Below are positions 20,376 to 32,331 of a stretch of DNA of 64,000 nucleotides, piece after piece. Every line of letters starts with the position of its first letter. Position 1 is the stretch's first letter. The stretch spans positions 13,267,924 to 13,331,923 of the forward strand of contig JAAALK010000289.1 in assembly GCA_019279435.1 (NCBI GenBank), in the 5' to 3' direction. A program made the position numbers and the translations under genes. Source of the DNA: Zizania palustris. Taxonomy: Eukaryota; Streptophyta; Magnoliopsida; Poales; Poaceae. The notes under the pieces are model-generated. The model did not search any database. It had not been told where the DNA came from and saw nothing but the letters and a program-made list of their open reading frames with translations.

Positions 20376-21600
20376 TTAAGCGCTTTGCCACACACTTGGT
20401 AAGTATTTTTTTCAAATACCTGCCATTTAAAGCTCTTCGAAATTGCTCTCTTTGTAGAGAATCTAACAAGTATATATTACCTGTAGCGATTTCATCCACT
20501 TTAAATGGACCTTTCCAACTAGGTGACCATTTACCAAATTTGGGGCTCTTAGTGCCCAAGGGTAAAATCGTCTTCCAAACCAAGTCACCAACTTTAAATG
20601 ATTTTGGTTTGACTCTTTTACTGTAGGATCTAGCTACTCTTCTTTTGTCTTTCTCTATATCTTCTAGAGCCCTCAACTTCTTATCGGTCACTTCTTCCAA
20701 CTTATCCTTCAAAATAGTTTCATATTCATCGACCGATAAGTCGTGTTACTTAAGAAATCTTAAAGAGCCAAGATCCACCTCTACTGGTAGAACGGCTTCC
20801 TGTCCATACACTAATTCATATGGACTAACTTTGATAGCACCATGCTTTGCGACTCTACAAGCCCATAATGCCTTAGAAAGCACTTCATGCCACCTTTTAG
20901 GGAACTCTTCAATTTTCTTCTTAATGATCTTAATTACAGTTTTATTACTAGACTCGACCTGACCATTGGCTTGAGCATAGTATGGTGAAGAGTTTATAAA
21001 CTTAATACCAAAAAATTCGGCAAAGTCTCTCACTTCTTTAGCAATAAATGAAGTACCTTGATCTGTAGTGAGAGTTTGGGGAATATTGAATCTATGTATA
21101 ATGTGCTTCAAGATAAAATCAGTTACCTCATTGTGAGTCATGCTCTTGAGAGGCACGGCCTCGGTCCATTTGGTGATGTAATCAGTTGCCATCAACATGA
21201 ACCGATGCCTTTTGAAGAGGGAGGATGAATTTGGCCGATGAAGTCTAAACCCCAACCTCAGAACGGCCATGGTTTGATAATAGGGTTAATTAGCAACGCA
21301 GGAGCCAACTGAATATTACCAAACTTTTGACATGCTTCACACCCTCTATATTACTTAAAGCAATCCTCAGTCATAGTCAGCCAATAAAAACTCGCTCTTT
21401 TGAGCATCCAACTCATTTTTTGGGCCGATTGATGAGTGCCACAAAGTCCCTCATGGACTTCTCCTATAGCCACTCTGGACGATCTACATCTAAGCACTTT
21501 AGAAGTACTCCATCAATAGTTCGGTGGTATAATACATCATGAAGCAACGCAAATTTAAACGCTTATCGCCGAACCTTTCGATCAACCTTTTGACTGGGCT
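20353..21600 (-). pseudogene. gypsy G2 integrase, copy 2
   Basis: Minus-strand frames 21270-20746 and 20712-20353 cover most of the core and the C-terminal part: HRFMLMATDYITKWTEAVPL, TLTTDQGTSFIAKEV (second Asp), SPYYAQANGQVESSNKT (catalytic Glu intact), VSPYELVYGQEAVLPVEVDL, then the basic linker and VGDLVWKTILPLGTKSPKF. The zinc-binding N-terminus, toward 21600, is broken. It is better preserved than copy 1, as its catalytic Glu is retained, but still interrupted by stops between the pieces. Confidence 0.85.
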
Positions 21601-22118
21601 CTTTCAAATACTAGACGATTGGAATTCTCCAATCATCCTTATGGACTTCCGGATGGTTTGTTAACTCTTTTCCTGGAGTGGTGTCTAAATTGTGAATTTC
21701 AGAGTAGCTATTTAACAAACCATTAAAACATGGAGCAATCTTAGCTACTTGTTGGACCACTAACAGGGAATCATCATATGCATGAACATGTTTAATACCC
21801 ATGGAATCTATCAATTCAAGTCCTAATAGTAGAGCTTCATATTCGGCTTGATTATTAGTAGAATGGAATTCTAAACTGGCCGAGGTATCAAAGCGCATGC
21901 CGCTAGGTGATATGAGAACCACTCCAATACCCTGGCCACTCTTGCAAGCCGAACCATCAAAACAAAGTTTCCATGGCACTACTTCAATTACTGCAATACG
22001 GTTACCCCAATTGACATTTATGTGGTGATCAACTATAAAATTAGCGACGACTTGGCCTTTCATAGCTCTCAAAAGTTCATAAGATAAATCATATTCAATT
22101 AAAGCATATGCCTACTTT
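20376..22118. repeat. tandem duplication in gypsy G2, copy 2
   Basis: Direct repeat of 18190-20375, shorter because the spacer between the second RNase H and integrase is deleted. Unlike copy 1 it continues upstream (rightward) into the main RNase H, so it is the copy that keeps the original element order. Confidence 0.8.
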
Positions 22119-22658
22119 ACGATTCTACCACTTAGAATTGGCTTTTGCAACATGTATTTTATGACATCAGTTTGACATGCAACAATACATGTACTAGGGA
22201 GAAGATAGTGACATAATTTGGTGCATGCATAATAAAGTGATAAACACAAACACTCCACAAACACGTACCTTGTCTCGGCATCCAGAAGGAGGCGGCTCAA
22301 GAATGTGATGATGTACTCTTTTCCCTCCACCTCCTGAGTTTGCACGGCTCCTATTACACTATCTTCTGTGGCAATATACAACCGAAATGGAATCTCAGCT
22401 TTTGGTGCTCTTACCACGGGTGGTGACGATAAGCACTCTTTAATCTTCTCAAATTCGCTTTGCTGACTTGCCCCCCAAACAAACTCGACCTCATTTTTAG
22501 CCAGAGTATGGGGACAAAAGCATCGATCTTTCCTGACAAGTTAGATATAAAGCGACGCAAATAATTCATCTTGCCTAGCAACTTTTGCATGTCTTTCTTG
22601 CATGTCGGCGCTTAAAAGTTTCTAATCTTTTCAAGCCTCTTAGGATCTATTTCAAAAA
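21611..22658 (-). pseudogene. gypsy G2 RNase H domains and RT C-terminus, left of copia F
   Basis: Frame 22417-22112 holds the main RNase H: RAPKAEIPFRLYIATEDSVI, TQEVEGKEYIITFLSRLLLD and FVECLCLSLYYACTKLCHYL. Frame 22072-21611 holds the second RNase H: LCFDGSACKSGQGIGVVLIS, FHSTNNQAEYEALLLGLELI and VHAYDDSLLVVQQVAK. Its C-terminus is lost by the spacer deletion. To the right, 22420-22658 encodes the RT/RNase H connection and stops exactly at the copia F LTR. The coding sense resumes at 32332. Confidence 0.82.
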
Positions 22659-24642
22659 TGAGAAAACAAGGATTGGTTTCGGAGTCTGTGATGAGTGATT
22701 GACATATTTTATCCTCTGATTCGAAGGAGACCCTCCGAAGGGGTTCGGAGGTTGTTTCACCGAAGGCTTCAGTGGGCTTTGTTTGCTACAGTTGTTGCAG
22801 CGGAGTGTGCCTATTGGAGGGGTCCGACAGTACATGATGACTGGGTCGTACCGAAGGTCTCGGTATTTTGAGCGGTACATCGGAGTGTGTGCCGAAGGTT
22901 GTTTACCCGAAGAGATCTCTGTGGTACTGGATACACTTGTAAGTTTGTCTGTAGTGCACAGGTGACTTCGGAGGTGACGGACGGTTCGCAACAAGTGAAC
23001 CTTGGTCAAGTGGGAGGCTTGATGCCAGGCGAGCGGGGAGCTTGGTCACGAAGGCTGTGAAGGGGTTGAGGTCAGACCTCGGGTTGAGGTGTGCCAGGAG
23101 AAGGCAGTAGGTGCGGAGTGTGGCTCCGGCTGAAGGTATTCCGAGACAAAGTCTTCGGAGGCGAGGCACTTCGAAGAGTACTCCAAATGGAGTGACTTCA
23201 AAGTATGTTGGACAAAGTCCTCAGCAGTGAGGCAAGGCGTTCGAAGAGTGCTCCGGAGGGAGGCACTTGAAGGTTTACCCAACGAAGGTCTCAGAAGTGG
23301 AGGTGCATCGAAGGCATGGTCCGGGTGAGGTTCATCGAGGAGTGTGCTGGAGGAGAGACACTGCGACGAAGTGCTCATAGAATGCTTCATGCGGAGGCCT
23401 TGGACGAAGGAGGGACTTCGAAGGGTGGTACTCCGAAGGTGGGGCTTCGGAGTGAGGCTGACTTGAGGTACTTCGGCCATGCATGGCTTCGGTACACGGA
23501 CTGACGGAGTTCGAGCTAGGAGAAGCTGCGAAGCCGTGGTGATCCACTCCGGAGGTGTTGGTGTGAAGGCCCAAGGGCTTTAACGGCTTCGGCTCAAAAC
23601 CGTCACTATGTCGAAGGCTAACTTCGGTGAAGCAAAGGTCATCGGGCTCAAGGCTTCCCACCGAAGCTACCACACCCCTCGCGTGCGAAGGGGGGCTTCA
23701 GAAGACTCCAAGACTGCAAAGGCTGACTATGTCTGCTCTGCAAAAGCTGATGCTATCTCCTCTGCGAAGCTGACAAAAGAAGCCTCCAAATAAAGTAGAT
23801 TACCAGCTGTACCCCCCTGTTCTGATGAGACAAAAATAGTGTAAACCCTAGGGGTAAAGTAGTCTATTCACAGGGCTGAATAGTGCCTATAAATAGTGGA
23901 GGCTAGCCTAGGCCACAGTAACACTTTGAGCAGCCATTGTAGAACTCCTATGCTAGCCGCCACACTCTCTGTATTCAGTCTATGAGTTCATTTCGTGTTC
24001 CCTCTTCAAGCAATGAAACTTTGATTCTGTTTTCATTTAATGTTTGAACTTGTATGCCTACTTTGCATTGCATGTTTTGATTTCACTGTGCACCATCTTC
24101 TTCTGGGTTAAGTTTGTGCACTGGATCTTTTCTAGAGAAGTGTGTGAGAGGTCTGTTCGTGTGAAGTGGGTGTTTTTCAGTGTCTGTTCGCTCTGTGTAA
24201 ACTGGAGGCTAGACCTCTCTGATTACTAGCGAAGCACTGTCAGGGTTAAATCGAAGCCCGTTTTCTTCCCTTGTCGAAGCCCTCGGCGAAGTGTGTTCAG
24301 TGTGCGTTTAGACCTTCGAAGTACGAAGCCTAGCACCATTTGCTATCGCTGAGTATTTGGTCGAAGTCCTCAGAGGGAAGTCTGCTCTTGCGAAGGGTAA
24401 AGTGTGAAGCTTGCTCGAAGGCAACTAGTGTGCGGAGGCTGCACTGACTTAGAAGAGTTGAGTTTTTGGTGTTGTGGGTGGAACGAAGTCTTCTTGACTT
24501 CGAACTTTTGCTCCTAGGAAGCTTGGTTTCGGAGCTATGAAATACCTCCGTAGGAGATAGAATTAAAACAGAAGACTAATTTTCGTCTGAAATTTTAAAA
24601 GCTCCCATTCACCCCCCTCTGGTCACCGTTTTCGGTCCAACA
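22659..24642 (+). repeat. 5' LTR of copia F
   Basis: 1,984 bp. The first 1.1 kb is dense in CCGAAGG, CTTCGAAG and CGGAGG words in both orientations. TATAAATA lies at 23888-23895, followed by AGTAACACTTTGAGCAGCC, probably near the RNA start. It ends ACCCCCCTCTGGTCACC...TCCAACA. The 3' copy lacks about 600 bp of the part after the promoter. Confidence 0.92.
23888..23895 (+). promoter_or_regulatory. TATA box of the copia F LTR
   Basis: TATAAATA within GTGCCTATAAATAGTGG. The equivalent in E is at 42203-42210. In the 3' LTR of F (32189-32196) it has become TATAAACA. Confidence 0.6.
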
Positions 24643-24644
24643 AT

Positions 24645-24655
24645 TGGTATCAGAG
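24645..24655 (+). other. primer binding site of copia F
   Basis: TGGTATCAGAG, two bases after the LTR end, complementary to the 3' end of initiator tRNA-Met. The base following differs from the usual C. Confidence 0.85.
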
Positions 24656-24706
24656 AGGGTTAAGATCACCAGTTGACCTTAACCGATTTTGTGATCTATT
24701 GGCAAC

Positions 24707-27168
24707 ATGGACAGAGTTAGTAAAATACCTCTGTTCGATGGGGCAGATTATGCATACTGGAAGGTACGCATGGAGGCTTACTTGCTAAGCCAAGGAAATG
24801 CAATTTGGGAGATTGTGGACTCACAATACTCCATCCTTTAAAGTCGAACCTCTCAAACGGAGAAGGATCAGTATAATGCCAACTCCAAGGCTAGAAATAT
24901 ATTGTTCATTGGTTTGAGTCGGACTGAGTTTGATAGGGTACAACACCTTAGGACAGCTAGGGAGATTTTAGTACACTCACTATTTTTCATGAGGGCTCTA
25001 CTCAGATTAAGGCCAGGCGCCAAAGCACAAACAATCAACAGTATCAACTATTTGTGCAGGCACCTAGTGAATCTATAGATGCCATGTTTTCTCGCTTCGA
25101 TGCGATAGTGAGTAACTTGCGGTCCAACGGGATGCTTGCTTACAATGATCATGATAGGGCTATCAAGCTTCTCTATGCTCTTGATCGTAGCATATGGGAA
25201 GTGAAGATATCCAGTATTGAGGAGTCCACAGGTTATGACACATTGACCTGTGATGAGCTCTTCAGCAAGCTGAAGTCCACAGAGATTGCCAAGACATCTC
25301 TTGCAGTGCATAGGAACTCCTTGCCACAGCCATTGGCACTAGGTTCTAGCACTAGCCGTGGCACCACTACAGAACCAAGCACATCAGGCGCTTGTGTTCT
25401 TGCAGATGGTTTTGCTTTGTCCTCCCTGGTCTCCGTCACTAAGGAGCATGTGGATAATCTGGATGATGATGAGCTTGCTCTCATTGCCAGAAGGTTCACC
25501 CGTTTTCACCATGAGAGACGGGATCAGAGGAGAGGTGGTTTTAGTGGTTGTTTTGAGTGTGGCGACACTTCTCACATCAAGGCCAATTGCCCAAAACTCA
25601 AGAAGAGAGATGCGAGTGAGCGCCCTAGATACCACAAAAAGGAGAGGAAACCCTTTGTGAAGGGCAAGCGTGGCAAGGTGGCTAAGCGGGTAGCAAAAGC
25701 CACTTCTAGAGCATTTGTTGCTGTTCTCAGCGACATCGACACTTCCTCAACTAAGGAGTCAAGCTCTGAGGAGGAAGAGGAGTTCCCAAGGAAGGAGGAG
25801 AAGAAGGACAAGAAGGGACGAGATTTCACCGGCCTCTACTTCATGGCCGACAGCGATCACAGCGGCGATGAGCTTGACTCATCTGAGCTACCTCTATCCT
25901 AAGACCAGCTTTTAATTAAATTAGATGAACTGAATGAAGTAGTTCTTGGTCAGGATAGGTTACTTGTGCAAGCCGCTAGAGATAGAAAAGACCTTAGACT
26001 TAGGCTAGAATCTGTTTCTACTGATTATGCCATGTTTAAGTCTAGAATTAATGATGCTGAATGTGAATCTTGTACTATGGTCATGGGTGAGCTTGCTCAG
26101 TTGCGTTCTGTACATGCTCAAACTCTATCTGAGCTTGAGACTGTACAGAAATAGCTTTTGATGGTTGATTCTAGTTCTCATGATATAAATGAATGCATGA
26201 ATTGTTCTTTATTACGTGAGAGCATTGATTTACGTGATAAGCATGTTCATGACTTAGAGGCTAGATTGGAGAGGGCTGGTAGTTCTAAGGATGTGCAACC
26301 TGTGTGCGACACATGCATAACCCTTAAGGACCAGCTAGGCACTGTTAGAGAGCGAGCTGAGAACCTCATGACTGAAAATGAATACCTTCTTTCTGTGGTT
26401 AACAAATGCACTAAGGGAAAGGGTAGGATGGATTTGCTCTTGGCCAAGACCAAGATGTGTGCTGACAGGGCAGGGTTAGCTCTATGATTGGGTTTTAAGA
26501 GGATTCCTTCAGACAGTAAGAACAAAACTGTTTTTACTTCACCCACTACCTTAGAGAAAGAAAGAGCCCTGTTAGACACTCCATCAACCAGAAAGCCTAC
26601 CCGAACTCCAAAGAAAACAACTCCTCCTGCCAAGAAAATTCCTCCCAAGAAAACAACTCAGCAGAAGCCCAAGGAGCCTATGAGGATTGCTCCTATGACC
26701 CATGAGAGTGCCCCTAGGACAATTTTTCATTGTTCCTACTATCAAAGGATGGGTCATCTGGTTGGGTTCTGTTTTCGTCGCATCAAGTATGAGCGACACT
26801 CTCAGGCGATGAGTTTCCAGCACATGCATTACCCATCTCGAGGTATGTATGAGTCTGAGTTTTACCCTCGTCCTATTTTCGAGGCTCCTCATACTTCTCG
26901 GAGAGGTTTTGCTCCTCGAGGTGTTCACCATGTTCCATATGGTGGTAGACCCCGGGTGAGTAGCTTTGTACCTCGATAGAGTAGGAGACCTCGTCATACG
27001 TTTGGGTTACAACATGTAGGTAGACCTCGCACTTTGCATCATTCTGATTATCCTGTGCGTAGACAGTCTATTTTTACTGTGCCTACTACTCGTATCACTC
27101 AGTGTTGTATGCCTCGTCATGTATTCACTCACCTCAGCACTGAGCGATCGAGATTTTCTTATCATGTG
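24707..27168 (+). pseudogene. gag of copia F
   Basis: Starts at ATG 24707 (MDRVSKIPLFDGADYAYWKV), hits a stop near 24838, and is frameshifted near 24970, where a base is missing relative to E. From 25054 one frame runs through to the gag end with stops at 25900, 26152, 26485 and 26977. It shows the gag core (DHDRAIKLLYALDRSIWEVK, YDTLTCDELFSKLKSTEIA), a good CCHC knuckle CFECGDTSHIKANC, a Lys-rich then acidic/Ser stretch, coiled-coil segments, a Pro/Lys-rich part, a second degenerate knuckle (CSYYQRMGHLVGFC) and an Arg/Gly-rich tail. Overall order is as in B, and it is closely related to E. Confidence 0.88.
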
Positions 27169-27171
27169 TAG
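27169..27171 (+). other. in-frame UAG at the gag-pol junction of copia F
   Basis: TCTTATCATGTGTAGGCGC: the stop lies between the gag tail and the first protease codons, in the same frame as both. The same codon in the same context occurs in copia E at 45525. It may be a programmed readthrough site, or simply the end of gag. Confidence 0.6.
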
Positions 27172-29839
27172 GCGCTAGACCGAGGCTTGGAGGGCACGTG
27201 GATCATGAACTCTGGTTGTTCGCGCCATATGACCAGAGATGCAGCATGGTTCTCCATCCTCACAACAACCAACTAAAAGGAACATATCACCTTCGGCAAC
27301 AGTCGAAGGAGTAGAGTGAAAGGTAAAGGTGTGGTAAGAATTAACTCGAATTTCACTCTCAAAGATGTTGCTTTGGTTGAAAACTTGAGATACATTTTGC
27401 TTTCTGTATCTCAATTGCTTGATGAGGGCTTCGAAGTGCGATTCCATCACGATACTTCGCAAGTACTCAATTCTGATGGTGTTGTGGTCTGTAAGATCTT
27501 TAGAGTTGGGAGAGTTTTTGGAGCTGATTTTTCTGAGTCATCTGGTTCTTCTCATTGTCTTTTTTCACATTCGACTTCTGAGCTTTGGAAGTGGCATAGG
27601 AGACTAGGGCATATGAGCTTTGAGTTGCTTGCTCGTCTGAGTGCCCTAGGTCTGATCCGAGGATTGCCCAAGCTCAAGTTTGAGAAGAATTTAGTTTGCG
27701 CTCCATGTCGACATGGAAAAATGATTGCCGCTTTGCACTCGCCAGTCACCACAGTGATGACAGAACAACCCGGAGAACTTCTCCACATGGACACTGTAGG
27801 ACCATCTCGGGTTAGTTCTTTAGGAGGGAAGTGGTATGTGTTAGTCATTGTCGATGATTTCTCTCGCTACTATTGGGTCTTCTTTCTTGCCAGTAAGGAT
27901 GAAGTGTTTTCACACTTTTGGAGCTTGTCTTTGAGACTTTTTACTGAACTCCCTAGTGCATTGAAATTCATTGGAAGTGATAATGACACTGAGTTCAAGA
28001 ACAGTCTCTTTGTTGACTTTTGTATGGAGCATGGCATAGAACATCAATTCTCTGCTCCGCGGGTTCCTCAACAAAATGGTGTTGTTGAGAGAAGGAACCA
28101 CACTTTGGTTGAGATGGCTAGGATGATGCTCGATGAGCACAGGACTCCTAGGAAATTCTGGGCTGAGGCCATGAACACTGCTTGTTACATCTCAAACCGA
28201 ATCTTCTTGCGCTCAATTTTGAACTTGACATCTTATGAGCTACATTTTGGGAGACAGCCCAAAGTTACTCATCTTCGAGTTTTTGGCTGTCGTTGCTTTA
28301 TCCTAAAACGTGGAAATTTGGACAAATTTGAGCCGCGTTCTTCTGACGGGATCTTTTTGGGTTACACTACTCATGGTCATTCTTACCGTGTTTACAATTT
28401 GGAGACTAACACTGTCATTGAGTCATGTGATGTGACTTTTGATGAATCAACCCCCTCTGTTAGTTCCACCTTTGAACAGGCAAATGAACACGACATGGAA
28501 CAGACCCTCTTCAAAGAAGAAGATCTCGGAGAGTTCGAGGATGAACCCCTACTACCCTCAACATCAACCCCTGAAGCCGACCCCGCTTCGACCACTTTGG
28601 CACAAGGTCCCAAAGCAACTACCTCGACATCGGTCATCTTGGACCACTCCAACGCACAAGTTGAGGGGAGACTGCATCACGCCACGAGGCTCCACATCAC
28701 GTTCAAAAGATGCATCCTCCCGAGCAGATCATTGGTGAGCTTGATCAAAGGGTAACACGTTCTCATGCTCATTTCATTGATTCCGCTTTTGTTGCTTCTT
28801 TTGAGCCCTTAGATATTAGTCATGCACTTTCTGATTCTAGTTGGATCAATGCCATGCATGAAGAACTTGAAAATTTTGAGAGAAACCAAGTCTGGACTTT
28901 ATTTGATCCTCCACCAAATGTTCATTTCATTGGAACAAAATGGATTTTCAAAAACAAACAAGGGGAGGATGGGACTGTAGTTAGAAACAAGGCTAGACTT
29001 GTAGCTCATGGTTATTCTAAATTAGAAGGGATTGATTTTACTGAAACTTTTGCACCTGTTGCTCGTCTTTAGGCCATTAGGATTTTAATTGCATTTGCGA
29101 CATCCCGGGGATTCAAACTCTATCAAATGGATGTCAAAAGTGCTTTTCTTAATGGCTTCATAGGCGAAGATGTTTATGTAAAACAACCCCCTAGTTTTGA
29201 AAACCCCAAATACCCACATAAAGTCCTTAAACTTCATAAGGCTCTTTATGGACTCAAGCAGGCCCCTCGGGCATGGTATGATAGACTTAAGTCTTTTCTG
29301 CTTGAGGTATCTCAAACATACCCTCGAATTTGGCATTTGGTATTCTGCGTCTTCCTCTTTGTGTCTTTGAGGTTATTCCGATGCAGACTTTGCTGGGTGT
29401 AGGATTGATAGGAAAAGTACCTCTGGTACTTGTCATTTTCTCGGTACTTCACTGGTTTGCTGGTCTTCCCGCAAACAGTCTAGTGTTGCACAATCGATGG
29501 CTGAGGCCGAATATGTTGCTATAGCTAGCTGTTGCTCTCAGATTGATGATGGTTTCCACTTTGCGGGATTTTGGGTTAGATTATAAGAGTGTTCCACTTT
29601 TCTGTGATAACACTAGTGCTATTTGTATTGCAAACAACCCGGTTCAGCATTCTAGAACCAAACACATTGATGTGCGATATCATTTTCTCATAGATCATAA
29701 TGAGAAGGGTGATATTGAGCTTTAATATGTTGATACCCAACACCAGCTAGCCGATATTTTCAAAAAATCCCGCGATGCTTCTCGTTTTGCCTACTTGCGT
29801 GGGGAACTTAGTGTTTGTCACCCTTACGGCATTTTGTGA
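27172..29839 (+). pseudogene. pol of copia F (protease, integrase, RT, RNase H) with RT deletion
   Basis: Protease motif IMNSGCSRHMT has Asn where the catalytic Asp is expected (E keeps MDSGC). A TAA follows near 27274. From 27316 a long frame gives GAG-pre-integrase (WHRRLGHMSFELLARL), intact zinc ligands (CAPCRHGKM) and the integrase DDE (LLHMDTVGP, FIGSDNDTEF, GVVERRN). A 1-bp loss near 28662 shifts the frame. RT continues from 28710 (WINAMHEELENFERNQVWTL, YQMDVKSAFLNGF, GLKQAPRAWYDRL). After SFLLE about 700 bp are missing, including the YVDD block. It resumes in the RNase H part (VPLFCDNTSAICIAN, HSRTKHIDVRYHFL) and ends PYGIL-stop. Confidence 0.88.
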
Positions 29840-30964
29840 GGGTGAGTAGATTTTGATTGTATTGCATATGCTCATTGTGTGTGAAATTGCATTTACATCT
29901 TTTGCACTTATATGCCTAATTTTAATTCATGAAATCATGTCAGCTTAGCTCTATTTAATATTTCTGAAACATTATGTGCTTGATTCTTCTTTCCAAAATC
30001 AAATCACGCTCACTGCTTAGTCTTGAATCTAGCTTGTTTAGGCAGGACTACTTTAGCTATCTTTTATCTGCTTGATAACAAGACTCCTTTTCTCTAGATG
30101 CTAAACATTGCAACTTGAAAATTTGTTCTACTTACTCATGGATATTCATCAAGTTCTAAACAAATTGTTCACTCAATTAAAATCCAAAACTCCATCATTT
30201 GCATGCTAGAAGTGAAAAGATCCAGGTGGGTTTGTTTGTCGCACTACTCTATTCTAGACTGCTTACCATTGCACATTGGTCTAAACTGGGATAGTGTAGT
30301 GTATGCCAAAATCACCTCCTTAAGCTTCTGATGGTTTTCATGCCTAGGCTTGGCTTGATTGGAAAGTATAAGGTAGACAAACAAATAACCCCTGGCATTA
30401 TGAAAAGAACAACAAATTCATTGATCATCAAGATTGCTTTCAAAGCTCCACTTGAACTGGACTTGTCTGTCTAGAGTACAAATTGACTAGCTTTGTGCAG
30501 TCCCTACTTTTACTTGTCTAGTTACCTTGATTGAGTGGTGATGCTTTTATTTCAAAATGATAAAATCACATGCTGTCATCATGTTTTTAGAGAATGTTAA
30601 ATTGAGCTGAGCACATGATAATTGGTATTAATGTTGGCATAGTTTTGCTTTATATGTCTTTGCAATTCTGCCCATTTCGAAGCTTTGCATCTTTTGAATG
30701 CTCCTTGATGCTTGCATTGCCAAAGGGGGAGAAATTCTTGAGTTCTCTGCAGCAAGGGGGTAAAATAACTCAGGGGGAGTTTTTATCTTGCAAAGGGATG
30801 ATTTGTCGAAGGGGCTTTTACTCTTTTGAAAAGGGGGAGGAAAATTCTTTTGTCAAGTGACATGGTTTGGCTGGTTTCTGAGTTTTTGGTCACTTGTGCG
30901 CTGAAATTTTTCAAATTTTCTTGAACTTGAATTTGGTTGTCAATGCACTCATCAAGGGGGAGAT
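29840..30964 (+). other. noncoding 3' region of copia F with several polypurine tracts
   Basis: No gene seen. It contains the conserved block 30214-30408 and purine tracts AAGGGGGAGAAA (30723), AGCAAGGGGG (30753), CAGGGGGAG (30770) and AAAAGGGGGAGG (30830). The final AAGGGGGAGAT (about 30954-30964) touches the 3' LTR. Most of this layout is shared with copia E. Confidence 0.78.
30214..30408 (+). repeat. conserved noncoding block, copy in copia F
   Basis: GAAAAGATCCAGGTGGG through AAATAACCCCTGGCATTATG. Aligns along its whole length with 48924-49114 (E) and, at lower identity, with 12586-12782 (B). Confidence 0.82.
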
Positions 30965-32331
30965 TGAGAAACCAAGGATTGGTTTCGAAGTCTGTGATAA
31001 GTGATTGACAGATTTTATCCTCTGATTCGAAGGAGTCCCTCTGAAGGGGTTCGGAGGTTGTTTCACCGAAGGGTTCAGTGGGCTTTGTTTGCTGTAGCTG
31101 TTGCAGCAGAGTGTGTCTGTCGGAGGGGTCCGATAGTACACGATAACTGGGTCATACCGAAGGTCTCGGTATTTTGGGTGGTACACCAGAGTGTGTGCTG
31201 AAGGTTGTTTACTCGGAGAGGTCTCTAGGGTACTGGATACACTTATCTTTTTGTCTGTGGTGCGCAGGTGACTTTGGAGGCGATGGACGATTTGCACCAA
31301 GTGAACCTGGGTCAAGCGGGAGGCTTGATGACAGGCGAGCGGGGAGCTCGGTCACGAAGGCTGCGAAGGGGTTGAGGTCGGACCTCGGGTCGAGGTGCGC
31401 CAGGAGAAGGCAGTAAGTGTGGAGTGTGGCTCCGGCTAAATGTACTCCGAGATGAAGTCCTCGAAGGCGAGGAACTTCGAAGGGTACTCCGAATGGAGTG
31501 ACTTCGAAGTATGTTGGACAAAGTCCTCAGTAATGTGGCAAGGCGTTCGAAGTGTGCTCCGGAGGGAGGCACTCGAAGGTTTACCCAACGAAGGTCTCAG
31601 AAGTCGAGGTGCATCGAAGGCATGGTCCGGGTGAGGTTCATCGAGGAGTGTGCTCGGGGAGAGACACTGCGACGAAATGCACATGGAATGCTTCATGCAG
31701 AGGCCTTGGATGAAGGAGGGACTTCGAAGGGTGGTACTACGAAGGTGGGGCTTCGGAGTGAGGCTGACTTGAGGTACTTCGGCCATGCATGGCTTCGGTA
31801 CATGGACTGACGGAGTTCAAGCTGGGAGAAGCTGCGAAGTAGTGGTGGTACACTCCAGAGGTGTTGGTGCGAAGGCCCAAGGGCTTTGACGGCTTCGGCT
31901 CAAAACCATCACTGTGTCGAAGGATGACTTCGGTGAAGCGAAGGTTGTCAGGCTCAAGTCTTCTCACCGAAGCTACCGCACCCCTCGCGTGTGAAGGGGG
32001 GCTTCAAATGACTCAAGGACTGCAAAGGACTGTGTCTGCTCTGTAAAAGCTAATGCTGTCTCCTCTGCGAAGCTGACAAAAGAAGCCTCTAAATAAAGTA
32101 GACTACCAAATGTACCCCCCTTTTTGATGAGACAAAACAGTGTAAACCCTAGGGGTAAAGTAGTCTATTCATAGGGATGAATAGTGCCTATAAACAGTAA
32201 CACTTTGAGCAGCCATTGTAGAACTCGAAGCTTATTCCACATGAGACAGAATTAAAACAGAAGACTAATTTTAGTCTGAAATTTTAAAAGCTCCCATTCA
32301 CCACCCTCTGGTCGCCATTTTCGGTCCAACA
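30965..32331 (+). repeat. 3' LTR of copia F, internally deleted
   Basis: 1,367 bp, TGAGAAACCAAGG...TCCAACA. Aligns with the 5' LTR up to CAGCCATTGTAGAACTC, then jumps about 600 bp to the AATTAAAACAGAAGAC part. The TATA box has mutated to TATAAACA. Confidence 0.9.

Larger units (their letters stand above)
22659..32331 (+). mobile_element. Ty1/copia (Sirevirus-like) retrotransposon F, inserted in gypsy G2 RT
   Basis: The LTRs lie at 22659-24642 and 30965-32331, both TGAGAAA...CCAACA, with a tRNA-Met primer site, gag, pol, a noncoding 3' region and a polypurine tract between. The target site is reconstructed by comparison with G3: the right flank is AATAC, and the left flank AAAAA is best read as the same duplication with two substitutions. 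The insertion splits the G2 RT right after HERGI. Gag and pol lie in one frame with scattered stops, and RT has a large internal deletion, so the element is dead. Confidence 0.9.

Noticed and set aside
23046..23673. Several overlapping minus-strand ORFs of 88-144 codons in the copia F LTR (and similar ones at 31312-31967 and 41343-42092)
   Set aside because: They lie in a GC-rich LTR with few stop codons by composition, overlap one another in different frames, and match no domain. No sign of a gene.
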